A stretch of DNA of 64,000 bases from Clostridiales bacterium (GCA_020859985.1 JAJBVD010000062.1:79155-143154), one strand, 5' to 3'; shown: positions 35,006 through 44,202, numbered from the stretch's first letter. The notes: generated by a model not told the origin, from the sequence alone. Numbers and translations are program-made.

Positions 35006-35044
35006 AAATCATTCATGAAAGTGGTCATCAGGCATTTAGATCCA

Positions 35045-37006
35045 TCACGACCAGTAGCGGAGCGCCTTAACCGGCGTCTTATAATTATAATTCGAAATCT
35101 TAATGCCACCCGCCGGATACGCCTGCGAGTTGCTCGCGTGCACGATCTTGCCGTCGCCGATATAGATCGCCACATGCGACGCATAGCTCGACGTACCATA
35201 GAAGAGAAGATCGCCCGGCAGAAGACTATCCGTGCTCACCTCTACCTCCACCGGTGTGACAGAAGTCGAAAGCCCTTTCATCTGTGAATCCGCACTGTGC
35301 GGCAGCGTGATGCCGAAGTAAGCAAATACCGACATCGTAAAACCGGAGCAGTCTGCACCGTTCGTCAGGCTGGAGCCGCCGTATTTATAAGGATTGCCGA
35401 CAAACTGCAGTGCGTAATTTGCAATCTGCGAGCCGGTCGAGGTGCCGCTGGCAGAAATGCTGCTCTCCGCAGTCACCTTGCCATCTGACCCGATCGTATA
35501 CGTCACAGCCCCAACCGTAATCGTGGTCGAAGTCGCCATCTTGCCATCCGAATAGAAGTAATACTTATAGGATCCGATCGTCTGAATGCCGGTCTGCATA
35601 ACGCCCGTAGAGTCAAAGTAATACGTGTATCCGTCAATCGTCTGTAAACCGGTCAGATAATCATAGTCGTCATCAAAGTAGTACGTACTGGAGCCTGTCG
35701 TCCACCATCCGGTCGTGCGTGTGCTCGTCTGATAGCCGCTCGCTCCGTAATAATACTGGTTCACCCAGGTGCTCGTCACCATCTTACCGTCGCTGCCGAA
35801 GTAATACCAGCGCACCGTCCCGCTGACTGTGATCTTCATCCTTGTGCTGCGGATCGCACAGCCGCTGGAGGCCCGGAAATAATAGGTGGAGGAACCGATC
35901 TTCTTCATCGTACCGGTCACCTTTTTCCCTGTGCTCGTATTGAAATAATAAATCTCCCCATCTATCGCCTGCAGTCCGGTCAGCAGCACACCGTTTGCAT
36001 TCGCATAGTAATCGGCGCTGGCCCATCCGGAAGTCACAAGAACTCCATCCGAATCAAGATAATACAGCTTACTGCTGATCTTCTTCACCCCGGTCTGCTT
36101 CACACCCTTAGACGAAAAATAATATTTCTTCCCGTCAATCGTCTGCCAGCCGGTCACACGGACGCCGTTCGCATTGACATAATATTTGCCGCTGCTGATC
36201 CACTTGCTCTTCTGCACCACACCGCTCGAATTGCAGTAATAATACTTCCCGCTGTATTTCACCCAGCAGCTCGCGTAGCGGTTGCCATTCGACTTAAAGA
36301 TGTAGGTATTCGAGCCGATCGTCTTCTTGCCGGTCACCATCACGCCCTTGCTATTGACATACTTCTTGCCGACCCAGGTGCTCTTCTGCACCACGCCCTT
36401 CGAATTCGCGTAATAGTACTTGCCGCTCACCTTGAACCAGCCCGTGCTGTACTTCGTCTTCGTCTTATAATAATAGGTATTCCCCTCCAGGGTCACAAAC
36501 CCTTTCTTTCTCTTGCCTGTATATTTGCCCTTCGCATTAACCCACTTATTGCCGACCCACTTGCTGACAGCCATCGTGCCGTCCGCCTGCAGGTAATACT
36601 TGCCGTTCCACTTAGACACATACAAAATACCGGTCGTCGTATCTGCGTAATACTTCTTACCCGTATTCGCATCCGTAATCCAGCCGTACTGCATCTTGCC
36701 ATCCGAAGCAAAATAATACAGCTTGCTCTCAATCGTCACTACACCGGTCTGCATGATGCCATTTTCATTAAAATAGTACCGCGCGTCATCAATCGTCACC
36801 AGCCCAACCGCGTAGCCCACAGAGTCCGAAGTGGTGTACATCACCCCGCCGTTCGCCGTCACCCAGGCTGCCTCAGACCGCACACAGGGTGCAGCAAACA
36901 GAAGCGACGCAGCAAGCAGAAACAACAGCAGCGTCTTCTTTCCAACCTGTGTCAGAGTTCTTTCTTTATCTTCCGTAAGCAAATCAGCTTTTCCATCCAG
37001 TCTCAT
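35045..37006 (-). CDS. Secreted CW-binding-repeat NlpC/P60 peptidase
   Basis: A 653-residue wall hydrolase. A long N-region ends in a signal helix (TLLLFLLAASLLFAAPCVRS). About 50-515 is some 20 CW-binding repeats (GKYYLQADGTMAVSKW, GVMQTG, YYFxxxG types). The C-terminal NlpC/P60 domain (about 530-653) has Cys in GADCSGFTMSVFAY, His in SHVAIYIGDGKIVHA and a second His. Such endopeptidases cut D-Glu-diaminopimelate stems. The start at 37006 follows GAGGG. The same CW repeats occur in the protein at 1-855, but with a different catalytic domain. Confidence 0.92.
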   Translation of the reverse strand: MRLDGKADLLTEDKERTLTQVGKKTLLLFLLAASLLFAAPCVRSEAAWVTANGGVMYTTSDSVGYAVGLVTIDDARYYFNENGIMQTGVVTIESKLYYFASDGKMQYGWITDANTGKKYYADTTTGILYVSKWNGKYYLQADGTMAVSKWVGNKWVNAKGKYTGKRKKGFVTLEGNTYYYKTKTKYSTGWFKVSGKYYYANSKGVVQKSTWVGKKYVNSKGVMVTGKKTIGSNTYIFKSNGNRYASCWVKYSGKYYYCNSSGVVQKSKWISSGKYYVNANGVRVTGWQTIDGKKYYFSSKGVKQTGVKKISSKLYYLDSDGVLVTSGWASADYYANANGVLLTGLQAIDGEIYYFNTSTGKKVTGTMKKIGSSTYYFRASSGCAIRSTRMKITVSGTVRWYYFGSDGKMVTSTWVNQYYYGASGYQTSTRTTGWWTTGSSTYYFDDDYDYLTGLQTIDGYTYYFDSTGVMQTGIQTIGSYKYYFYSDGKMATSTTITVGAVTYTIGSDGKVTAESSISASGTSTGSQIANYALQFVGNPYKYGGSSLTNGADCSGFTMSVFAYFGITLPHSADSQMKGLSTSVTPVEVEVSTDSLLPGDLLFYGTSSYASHVAIYIGDGKIVHASNSQAYPAGGIKISNYNYKTPVKALRYWS

Positions 37007-37143
37007 AGCTCAAATCCCTCATGCATCTTGTAATCGGTTCTTTGTAATAAGTTCGTTAAATTTATTACAGATTCTTTAAATCTTGTTAACATTTTATCCC
37101 ATGTCTATCACAAAGTCAATACGAAGATTCCAGAAAAAGCAAA

Positions 37144-37175
37144 AAAAATCCGACCCGAAAAGACAGGCCGGATTT
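37144..37175 (-). terminator. Terminator-like hairpin downstream of the tRNA-Lys 3' copy
   Basis: Minus strand AAAATCCGG and CGGATTTT arms followed by eight T. It is placed so that it would end tRNA-Lys transcription if the tRNA were intact at 37277, i.e. before the element inserted. Confidence 0.65.
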
Positions 37176-37189
37176 TGGAATCGTTTCAC

Positions 37190-37276
37190 AGGCAAGAAAA
37201 AAACACCGCCCCCGATACTCATGGTCATCGAAAACAGTGCTTTCCGTGCGCGATCAGGGGTTCGAACCCTGGACAC
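37190..37276. repeat. Direct repeat, left copy (att-like, contains tRNA-Lys 3' end)
   Basis: 87 bp matching 40854-40939 with three differences (A8/A7, C/A, T/C). It contains the last ~30 nt of the tRNA-Lys gene (GTGCGCGATCAGGGG onward) plus the flanking trailer GATACTCATGGTCATCG. The rest of the tRNA is missing here. The rest of 37007-37384 holds the hairpin at 37144 and, beyond the repeat, GTAACCAAAA-like reiterations near 37330. Confidence 0.85.
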
Positions 37277-37384
37277 AGGTCAAAAAATGCCGCAGGAAAG
37301 GGGCTTTCGCGCATCGTCTATGCGATTGTAACCAAAAGTGTAACCAAAACTGTAACCATAAAATGCAGACATTGCCTATTATAG

Positions 37385-38725
37385 TCATTGATTTTTTTGT
37401 TCCAATGCCAATCCAATCAGCCGATCGACCTGATCTGCCATGAACAGCGGGATATTCAGCACATCATCATCCAGTTTCAGATTATCAAGAGAGAAACGAA
37501 CACGTAGTTTGACCTTGTCTGGAAACAGTTCCCTAAACTTTTTCAGGCTCCTGCTGGTAGTATTAGCTTCGGACTTGACCTCCACAGGGAAAATATCATT
37601 TTCCCGTTGAATGAGGAAATCTACCTCATATGGAGGATTTGTCTGTGTCCAGTATCGGGGAACCACTTCAAACTGTGTAACCAGAGTCTGAAGAACAAAG
37701 TTTTCCGTTAATGCACCCTTAAATTCTGTAAACAGGCGGTTGCCTTCGCCAAAGGCGGTCGGCGCCAACTGTGCCAGACGGCGCAGCAGTCCCACATCCA
37801 CCAGATAAATTTTAAAGGCCGAGAGATCATCGTATGCGGACACAGGAAGGCCGGGTGCAGTGCTGCGGTAAATCTTGTGCACCAGACGGGCGTCTACCAG
37901 CCATTGCAGGGCATCCTCATATTCACGGGCTCTGGCTCCTTCTTTGACAACTTTATAGATGAACTTTTTGTTCTCTTTAGCCAGTTGGGACGGTATGGAC
38001 TTCCAGACCATTGAGATCTTCGGAAATTCACTGATATTGGGGTGCTTCGCAAAATCACGTTCATAGGCACCAAGGATTCCGGATAAAGCTTCCTGCATAG
38101 CAGAAACATCCCGAGCCTCTGTCCACATCTTTACAGACTCCGGCATTCCACCGGTTACATAATACATCTTAAGTTTTTCATATAGCGGATTAAAAAAGGC
38201 ATCCGGTATCGGTTCAATCGTATTTACCGTTTCCAGATATTTTGCCAGGTTTTCATCGCCGTTTGCCAACAGGAATTCTGTAAATGTCATCGGATCGATC
38301 TGCATGAAGTTGACTTTGCCCACAGGAAAAGAGGAAGGCTTTGCCAGGGCAATACCTAGCAGAGAACCGGCGCAGGCAATGTGGTATTGCGGCGCGTTCT
38401 CACAGAAATATTTTATGGCATTGATAACCTTAGGGCAATCCTGCACCTCGTCAAAAATAATGAGCGTTTTTTCCGGTACGATCTTCTGGCCGCTGGCAAG
38501 CATAAGATTTTGCAGGATTCGGTCTACGTCTTTGGTAGTTTCAAAAAACTGTTTGTATTCTTCGTTCTCATCAAAGTTAAAATATGCGGTATTATCATAA
38601 TAGCGGCTGCCAAACTCTTTCAGGATCCAGGTCTTGCCCACTTGCCGAACACCTTTTAAGATCAGGGGCTTTCGATAGGGGGAATTCTTCCAGTTCAGTA
38701 GTTTGCTTAAAATAAATCGTTCCAT
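37385..38725 (-). CDS. DUF4143-type AAA ATPase
   Basis: A 446-residue P-loop ATPase of the AAA_14/DUF4143 family. Walker A is KGVRQVGKTWILKEF, the Walker B-type motif TLIIFDEVQDCPK, and sensor region HIACAGSLLGIAL. The C-terminal DUF4143 domain has a restriction-like fold motif YEVDFLIQRENDIFPVEVKS (D, E, K spaced as PD-(D/E)XK). The function is unknown; such genes are frequent on mobile or accessory islands. It lies inside the tRNA-Lys-bounded element, on the minus strand, with RBS GGAG upstream. Confidence 0.9.
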   Translation of the reverse strand: MERFILSKLLNWKNSPYRKPLILKGVRQVGKTWILKEFGSRYYDNTAYFNFDENEEYKQFFETTKDVDRILQNLMLASGQKIVPEKTLIIFDEVQDCPKVINAIKYFCENAPQYHIACAGSLLGIALAKPSSFPVGKVNFMQIDPMTFTEFLLANGDENLAKYLETVNTIEPIPDAFFNPLYEKLKMYYVTGGMPESVKMWTEARDVSAMQEALSGILGAYERDFAKHPNISEFPKISMVWKSIPSQLAKENKKFIYKVVKEGARAREYEDALQWLVDARLVHKIYRSTAPGLPVSAYDDLSAFKIYLVDVGLLRRLAQLAPTAFGEGNRLFTEFKGALTENFVLQTLVTQFEVVPRYWTQTNPPYEVDFLIQRENDIFPVEVKSEANTTSRSLKKFRELFPDKVKLRVRFSLDNLKLDDDVLNIPLFMADQVDRLIGLALEQKNQ

Positions 38726-38923
38726 ATATACGCTCCATCACATTTTTATAAGGATTTATGTGCTGTATAATCACATTTTTATTATATGTTGAAATTTAAA
38801 AAAATACAATAAAAATCTAAAATGACTTGTATGCATTCCCATTCCTTATTCGCAGACTTTTTGAAGAAAGCTAATGCCAATGGCATTTTCAGGATTTAAT
38901 TAAGAAGAAAGAGACAGGCATAA

Positions 38924-40282
38924 CTATTCAGACCCTTCATAGTTCTTCAACCCGCGCATCCGGATCAGATAGCTGGAGACCAGTATCACATCTGCGCCCA
39001 GCCAGGCAAGTACTTCCGCGTAGAAGATGCCGTTCTCTCCAATCAGTGTGGGGAGCAGGATGGCCGTTCCGGTGCGCATGATAAATTCCGCGATACCGGA
39101 AACCATCGGAAGCAGCGTATCGCCCATTCCCTGCAGGGCAGAACGTGTGACATGGAGAATATAAAGAATGGGAAGGCAAACGTTCATTATGGACAGGTAA
39201 TGGTATGCGATCGCCAGTACGGTGGACACTTCTGCGTCTGTACCGGAAATGAACATGCTTAATATTACTTTCCCAAAGAGCAGCATCGCAGCACCGATTA
39301 CGATGGAAGTAGCGATAGCGGTGACCAGAGCGGCACGCATCCCCTTACTGATCCGACGAATCTTTCCGGCACCAAGGTTTTGCCCGACATACGTCACCAT
39401 TGCATATCCGAAGGATGTGGCCGCAATCTCAAGCATACCATAGAGCTTGTTTGTCGCTGTAAATCCCGCGATGAATAAAACTCCAAATCCATTTACGACA
39501 AACTGAACGATCATTCCGCCTATAGCGATGATTCCATTTTGAAATGCCATGGGGGCTCCCAATTTCATCAGGTACAGGCAGAGAGACCGGCTGATCCGGA
39601 AGTCTTTCCGCGACAGGGACAGAAATTCAATACGGCGGATTGCGCAAAAACAGAATACTCCCGAGCAGGCCTGCGCGAAAATAGTTGCTGCCGCTGCTCC
39701 GGCGATTCCCCAGTGGAAGACCAGTACAAATAAAAGATCCAGCGCGATATTGATTCCTGCCGCCAACAGCATCGCGTAAAGCGGAGTTTTGCTGTCGCCA
39801 AACGCGCGCAGAACTGAGGCCAGGACGTTATACGCCATCACCACCGGAATGCCCGCGAACAGGATCCGCAGGTAGAGCAATGCGTTTCCCATTATCGTAT
39901 CCGGCGTCTGCAGAAGACCGAGCAAAGGGCGGAGCAGGCACTGTCCGGCCAAAAGCAGTATCATGGCAGATACAGCTGCCAGTACAGTTGCGTTTGCCAC
40001 AGCCCGCCTCAGCCCACTATAATCTTCTGCCCCAAAGTCATGCGCCATTTTAATGGAAAACCCCTGTGAAAAGCCCTGAATAATACCGAGCATCATCCAG
40101 TTTGGCCAGTCTGCTGCGCCAAGAGCAGCAAGTGCGTTTACCCCCAGCGCCTGTCCCACCACCATGGTATCCACAAGCGTGTAGAGTTGCTGAAATGCAT
40201 TTCCCAGCATGAGAGGCAGGGCGAAAAACAGAATCAGCCGCAGCGGTTTTCCTTCTGTCATATTTTGTACACGTGATGTCAT
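38924..40282 (-). CDS. MATE family efflux transporter
   Basis: A 452-residue membrane protein with 12 predicted helices in two halves, typical of Na+/H+-coupled multidrug and toxin extrusion. MLGNAFQQLYTLVDTMVVGQ and GALG-like segments are family marks, and QNLGAGKIRRISKG occurs in the second half. The ATG at 40282 follows CAGGAAAGAAG; upstream residues in the same frame are not conserved. Cargo of the tRNA-Lys element, transcribed toward the DUF4143 gene. The 38726-38923 gap shows no feature. Confidence 0.9.
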   Translation of the reverse strand: MTSRVQNMTEGKPLRLILFFALPLMLGNAFQQLYTLVDTMVVGQALGVNALAALGAADWPNWMMLGIIQGFSQGFSIKMAHDFGAEDYSGLRRAVANATVLAAVSAMILLLAGQCLLRPLLGLLQTPDTIMGNALLYLRILFAGIPVVMAYNVLASVLRAFGDSKTPLYAMLLAAGINIALDLLFVLVFHWGIAGAAAATIFAQACSGVFCFCAIRRIEFLSLSRKDFRISRSLCLYLMKLGAPMAFQNGIIAIGGMIVQFVVNGFGVLFIAGFTATNKLYGMLEIAATSFGYAMVTYVGQNLGAGKIRRISKGMRAALVTAIATSIVIGAAMLLFGKVILSMFISGTDAEVSTVLAIAYHYLSIMNVCLPILYILHVTRSALQGMGDTLLPMVSGIAEFIMRTGTAILLPTLIGENGIFYAEVLAWLGADVILVSSYLIRMRGLKNYEGSE

Positions 40283-40414
40283 TTTTCTTCTTTCCTGATA
40301 TTCTTTCTTTTGATGGCAGTATATATGAATGCTGAAGAAAAAACAAGGGAAGATCTGAGACAGCCTGTTTCCCGGATTTATTTCCTGACCTGTCCGGTTT
40401 GCTTCCCTGTTCGC

Positions 40415-40680
40415 TGAGCAGGTAAATCGTATTCCCCGCTTTTTGATAATTTCCAATGAAATCCAGCACATTCAGATACTGCTTCTTTCTGGATTTTCGC
40501 AATTCACGGCCCAACTGCTGCAAAAACACTACCGGAGATTCAGTAGGGCGCAAAAACATCAATATCAATTTCCGGAATGTCAATTCCTTCATTAAACATA
40601 TCTACTGAAAAAAATGACTCACATCTGTCCTTCTCTTAATTTTTTCACAGTTTCCCGTCTGTCCATCGAATAAGCACCGG
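40415..40680 (-). pseudogene. Remnant of a DEAD/DEAH-type helicase gene
   Basis: Three frames together give the helicase C-core: SMDRRETVKKLREGQ, VDMFNEGIDIPEID, then FLRPTESPVVFLQQLGR and LDFIGNYQKAG. At least two frameshifts (near 40630 and 40560) separate them. It is not functional. The intact family has one long ORF, so most of the gene is lost. It lies between the MATE gene and the intact tRNA. Other parts of 40283-40909 hold nothing I can assign. Confidence 0.7.
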
Positions 40681-40853
40681 CAGCATTGCTGTAAACTGGG
40701 TTCTAACTGAAAACCTGATGTACGAGGAGAGTGGTAGAATAAATCATCTTATTGAAAAGGATGAGGAGAAACTGTTCCGTTAATAAATACAAAAGCCTCA
40801 AGAGATATAAAGCGGGATCCCCTGAACCCGCATAAACACTGGCTTTTTCGAGG

Positions 40854-40939
40854 GGCAAGAAAAAAACACCGCCCCCGATACTCATGGTCATCGAAAACAG
40901 TGCTTTCAGTGCGCGATCAGGGGCTCGAACCCTGGACAC
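40854..40939. repeat. Direct repeat, right copy (att-like, inside tRNA-Lys)
   Basis: 86 bp, the partner of 37190-37276. It covers the 3' ~30 nt of the intact tRNA-Lys and its trailer. Left of it, minus-strand GCGGG/CCCGC arms near 40815 form a small hairpin. Confidence 0.85.
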
Positions 40940-40982
40940 CCTGATTAAGAGTCAGGTGCTCTTCCAGCTGAGCTAATCGCGC
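40910..40982 (-). tRNA. tRNA-Lys (anticodon CTT)
   Basis: 73 nt without CCA. The acceptor arms GCGCGAT and ATCGCGC pair; the D arm has AGCTCAGCTGGAAGAGC; the anticodon stem CCTGA/TCAGG holds loop CTCTTAA (anticodon CTT); the T arm is AGGG-TTCGAGC-CCCT; discriminator A. The 3' end is duplicated at 37247-37276, as expected when an element integrates into a tRNA and restores it. Confidence 0.92.
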
Positions 40983-41141
40983 ATTTTTGATTGTTTCCTG
41001 CGAGATTCTTTCCTCATTTCTCGCAAGCAAGGAGTATTATAATACAGTCGTTTTGAAAAAGCAAGCCCTAATTTATTATTTTTTAAGATTTTTTTCACCG
41101 TTTTTTTCACGCGGTTTTCATAGCTTTATTATCCGAAATAC

Positions 41142-41279
41142 TTACTTTTTCTGAGAGCCTTTTTCAAGCAGATGCAGAACCTCTTCAAAAGAACGGTGAA
41201 GCCGCAGGATTTTCCGGTTCAGCTCCGGCCGGGAGCCGACCATTAGGTACAGATTTTTCCGAATGCCGCGCAGCCGCAT
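41142..41279 (-). CDS. Small protein, possibly Spo0E-like
   Basis: A 45-residue ORF (MRLRGIRKNLYLMVGSR...) with GGAGAAAAA 2 nt ahead of the ATG at 41279. It is one or two helices: LNRKILRLHRSFEEVLHLL has the spacing of small Spo0E-type phosphatase helices, but the family SQxLD motif is not present (HRSFEE instead). Lacking a clear match, the function is uncertain. It lies between tRNA-Lys and trmB. Confidence 0.4.
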   Translation of the reverse strand: MRLRGIRKNLYLMVGSRPELNRKILRLHRSFEEVLHLLEKGSQKK

Positions 41280-41387
41280 GCTTTTTCTCCGCTTCTCTCC
41301 GAATGCTGCCCGAAGCACTGCGCCTGATGACCATCGCAAGCATACAATTCAGCGGGCGTTTTTCGGCCTTTTCTTACATTATTATAT

Positions 41388-41408
41388 GCACCGCTTATCA
41401 CGCGGTGC
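41388..41408 (-). terminator. Probable terminator of trmB
   Basis: Minus strand GCACCGC/GCGGTGC (loop GTGATAA) followed by ATATAATAAT. A weak T tract. Confidence 0.5.
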
Positions 41409-41430
41409 CAGATAAGATGCCAGAAGGATA

Positions 41431-42087
41431 TCAGCACACTGACCGGGAAATCACCAGCTTGCAGATAGGGTTCCCCTGCGCCGAAAAGCGCTCCTCGTAC
41501 TCCGTCATGACATTGCCGGGAAGCATCGTTTCATCGTGATGCAGATCAAATGTACAGGCTTCCAGTGTCCATCCGGCAGCACGCGCTTCTTCAAGGGCAA
41601 ACTCAAATAAAGTGCGGTTATCCGTCTTGAATTCCACACGTCCTTCCGGAGTAAGAATCTGGTTGTAGCGTGCTAGGAATTCCCGCCCCGGCAGACGGCG
41701 CTTCGCGTGGCGATCCTTTGGCCAGGGATCGGAGAAGTTCAGATAGATGCCTGAGACTTCACCCGGACCAAATACATCGGTCAGGTCCTCCGCCTCCATA
41801 CGCAGGAACAGCAGATTGTCAAGATCCGGCAGCTGCTCACGCTTTTCAAGGGCCCGCACCAGCACACTCGAATATTTTTCGATACCGACATAATTCCGAT
41901 CGGGATGAAGCTGTGCCAGCTCAGTCAGAAACCGCCCCTTTCCCATACCAATCTCCAGATAGAGCGGCTGTGCGCGCTCAAAGACGGCGTCCCAATGTCC
42001 TTTTTTCTCTCTCATCTCGTCTTCGTGCACGACGAAGCGGCTTTCTGCGATAGCTTCCCGCGAGCCGGGAATGTTGCGAAGTCTCAT
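41431..42087 (-). CDS. trmB: tRNA (guanine-N7-)-methyltransferase
   Basis: A 218-residue SAM-dependent enzyme making m7G46 in tRNA. The SAM site LYLEIGMGKGRFLTELA, the family motif YLNFSDPWPKDRHAKRRL and the C-terminal TEYEERFSAQGNPI are diagnostic. Cytoplasmic. RBS AAGGAGAG is upstream of the ATG at 42087. Confidence 0.95.
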   Translation of the reverse strand: MRLRNIPGSREAIAESRFVVHEDEMREKKGHWDAVFERAQPLYLEIGMGKGRFLTELAQLHPDRNYVGIEKYSSVLVRALEKREQLPDLDNLLFLRMEAEDLTDVFGPGEVSGIYLNFSDPWPKDRHAKRRLPGREFLARYNQILTPEGRVEFKTDNRTLFEFALEEARAAGWTLEACTFDLHHDETMLPGNVMTEYEERFSAQGNPICKLVISRSVC

Positions 42088-42226
42088 GGCTGTTCTCTCC
42101 TTTATAATCGCGGTTCAAAAAGCTCACAGCGATTACACTGGTTTTCACCATGAGCTCTCTGTACGATTTTCCGGAAAGCAGTATACCATGATACTCCCGA
42201 AAAAGCCACCGATTATTCTTATTTCA

Positions 42227-43333
42227 TTATGCCTTGCTGCCCAGCGCTTTCTTTCGCGCCAGATATTTCTTTTTGATGTATTTACCGGCGGCGCTCAGAT
42301 CGCTGGATTTCCATCCGCTGATCTTTTTCGTGCTGGATTTCAACAGAGAACAGGTCTCCGCCTTATTGCTCAGGCTCCAGCAAAAATAACTGACATTATT
42401 TTTATTCAAAAGTGTAAACCATTGATTCGCCGACGTCTTATTAATACTTCCGCCTCCGCTGGCTGCCGACATGCCGAATTCCGAGACAATGACCGGAAGT
42501 CCTTTCTCCAGCGCATAGGTCAGCTTGTCCGGCAGGTACTGGGTATGGGCGCTTTCACCGGCATAAAAATGAAGCGAATACATGATGTTGCTGTAGCCTG
42601 TGATCGGATTGTCTGCCACCTCATTGGAGGTCAGGCTCGAACCCAGCTGCGACCAGGACGGAGTACCGACAATAATCACCGCATCCTTGTCATATTTTCG
42701 TATCACCTTGATAATCTTTTTCGCGTAAGACTTGATGCTCGACCAGCTGCATCCGTTTGGCTCATTGCAAATTTCATAAATCACGTTCTTGTAATTCTTG
42801 TATTTCTTTGCCATCGTGGTAAAGAAACTCTTCGCTTCTTTATAATGTGTATTCGGATTCCCATCCGATAAAATATGCCAGTCAATCACGGCGTACATGC
42901 CAAGCTCGGTCGCATACTTCACACCTTTATTTACCAGGCTTCTCAGCTGCGACTTGTTGCCGCCGCTGCAATAGCCATTATAGCCTTCCGTATACAAAGA
43001 AAGGCGGATGGCATTGACTCCCCATTGGTCCCGCAGGGTTTTAAAGCTTTTCTTGGTCACATAGTTTTTCCCCACGTCCCAGTTGATGCCATGGGTACTG
43101 ATCCCACGAAGCTGAAATGTATTCCCCTTGCTGTCTACAAGATTCGTGCCTTTTACAGACAGCTTGCCATGCTTACTCAGCGGAGTAGACGCCGCGCTTA
43201 CGGTCGTCGCCGGCAGCGAGCCCAGCGTGGCAATTGTCAGGCAAAATACCAGCAATACCGTACCCAAACGCCTGTGTTTACGTGCAACCCTTGGATGGCA
43301 CAAGGACGGCCATCTGTTTTTTATTCTTTCCAT
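42227..43333 (-). CDS. Secreted endoglucanase (GH5 family)
   Basis: About 368 residues. The signal peptide (about 20-50, LGTVLLVFCLTIATLGSLPATTVSA) is followed by a GH5 cellulase core: LRGISTHGINWD, NAIRLSLYTEGYNGY, acid/base Glu in IYEICNEPNGCSW, MYSLHFYAGESAH and nucleophile Glu in PVIVSEFGMS. It cleaves beta-1,4-glucan outside the cell. Subfamily GH5_2 is likely. The ATG at 43333 follows AGGGAGAG; a longer in-frame start reads through the repeat (VTVKVLNSY) and is rejected. No carbohydrate-binding module; the C-terminus is Lys-rich. Confidence 0.9.
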   Translation of the reverse strand: MERIKNRWPSLCHPRVARKHRRLGTVLLVFCLTIATLGSLPATTVSAASTPLSKHGKLSVKGTNLVDSKGNTFQLRGISTHGINWDVGKNYVTKKSFKTLRDQWGVNAIRLSLYTEGYNGYCSGGNKSQLRSLVNKGVKYATELGMYAVIDWHILSDGNPNTHYKEAKSFFTTMAKKYKNYKNVIYEICNEPNGCSWSSIKSYAKKIIKVIRKYDKDAVIIVGTPSWSQLGSSLTSNEVADNPITGYSNIMYSLHFYAGESAHTQYLPDKLTYALEKGLPVIVSEFGMSAASGGGSINKTSANQWFTLLNKNNVSYFCWSLSNKAETCSLLKSSTKKISGWKSSDLSAAGKYIKKKYLARKKALGSKA

Positions 43334-43393
43334 ACTCTCCCTGCCTTCCTGCCTGTTCTTCTCGTCTGTGTCGTTTTCCGACGGTGTAAATCC

Positions 43394-43528
43394 GTAACTG
43401 TTCAGTACCTTCACAGTTACGCGGGGAAAGCCCATTCAAAATCGCTGCGCGATGGGGCTTTCCCCCACAAAATATATGTTTTCATACGTACTTCGCAGCA
43501 AGCGCGAAGTACTGTCCTGAATAGTTAC
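43394..43528. repeat. Full composite dispersed repeat
   Basis: The left unit (GTAACTGT, TCAGTACCTTC, ACAGTTAC) is followed by a GGGGAAAGCCC/GGGCTTTCCCC hairpin. The right unit contains CATACGTACTTCGC, AGCAA and GCGCGAAGTAC, ending CTGAATAGTTAC. 135 bp in all; outer ends GTAACTGTTCAG and CTGAATAGTTAC are inverted copies. It lies upstream of the GH5 start. Confidence 0.8.
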
Positions 43529-43611
43529 GTAAATCCTATAAATAGTCACGTTCATTCTGTTACTTTTATATTCAGACTATAACACAAAGCAAAAAGCAGT
43601 TCAACTTAAAT

Positions 43612-44202
43612 TCACGGCAATCTTTCTGTAATCTCCAGACCTGCCACCAGCACGCTGGTGCTCTCTTTTGCAAAATCGATTGCAGAAGCCGGGGCATCGC
43701 TCGAAGTCTTCAGCCACGCCAGCTTCTTATGTCGGTCAATACGCACGATCCGGTTGTCATGACCGATCAGGGGACCCTCCGTGACATGCGCAATGCCGCC
43801 CTTAATGATTCCCTTCGACATGCGGATAAAATGCTGTTCGTCGCTCAGATCATTTAACAACTCCGACAGCTCCTCCGGTATCCGGACCAGCGGCAGCCGT
43901 TCTTCTCTCAATTTCTCCGCAGCCTCTTCCCCGCAGTCAAGAAACAGAAAATTCGGGAAAAGCGTCGCCGTCACCGAATGCCATTCGTCGTGATAGTGGC
44001 GCATGCGCTCAATCGTATACTGAAACGTATCGCAGCATATGTCTTTTATCTCTTCTGCACAGTTTTCCTCGCCTGCGCGTTTTACCTCTTCTGCATGTTT
44101 TGCCTCTCCCGCATGTTTTGTCTCCCCTACGCGTTTTTCCTCTCCTGCCCCGCTGCCGACAGTCATTTCAACCCCTCTGGGATAATACAGTGCGTACAAC
44201 AA
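43612..44202 (-). CDS. loaP: LoaP-like NusG-family antiterminator
   Basis: About 196 residues. The NusG N-terminal part is MLYALYYPRGVEM and, after a Lys/Glu/His repeat insertion (KHAGEAKHAEEVKRAGEE), FQYTIERMRHYHDEWHS with FPNFLFLD. A linker then leads to MSKGIIKGG, VTEGPLIGHDNRIVRIDRHK and KLAWLK, the KOW-type domain. LoaP paralogues of NusG promote read-through of long polysaccharide or secondary-metabolite operons. The TTG start at 44202 (or 44199) follows GGAGGGA 8 nt away. The insertion between the two NusG halves is unusual. Immediately downstream of the resolvase gene. Confidence 0.8.
   Translation of the reverse strand: MLYALYYPRGVEMTVGSGAGEEKRVGETKHAGEAKHAEEVKRAGEENCAEEIKDICCDTFQYTIERMRHYHDEWHSVTATLFPNFLFLDCGEEAAEKLREERLPLVRIPEELSELLNDLSDEQHFIRMSKGIIKGGIAHVTEGPLIGHDNRIVRIDRHKKLAWLKTSSDAPASAIDFAKESTSVLVAGLEITERLP

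Noticed and set aside
37247..37276. Second tRNA-Lys gene
   Set aside because: Only the T arm and acceptor 3' side are present; no anticodon arm follows, so it is an att remnant.
42227..43435. Longer GH5 start at 43435
   Set aside because: The extra residues (VTVKVLNSY) are translated from the dispersed repeat, and the same peptide appears ahead of unrelated genes. The ATG at 43333 has a proper ribosome-binding site and is followed by a signal peptide.
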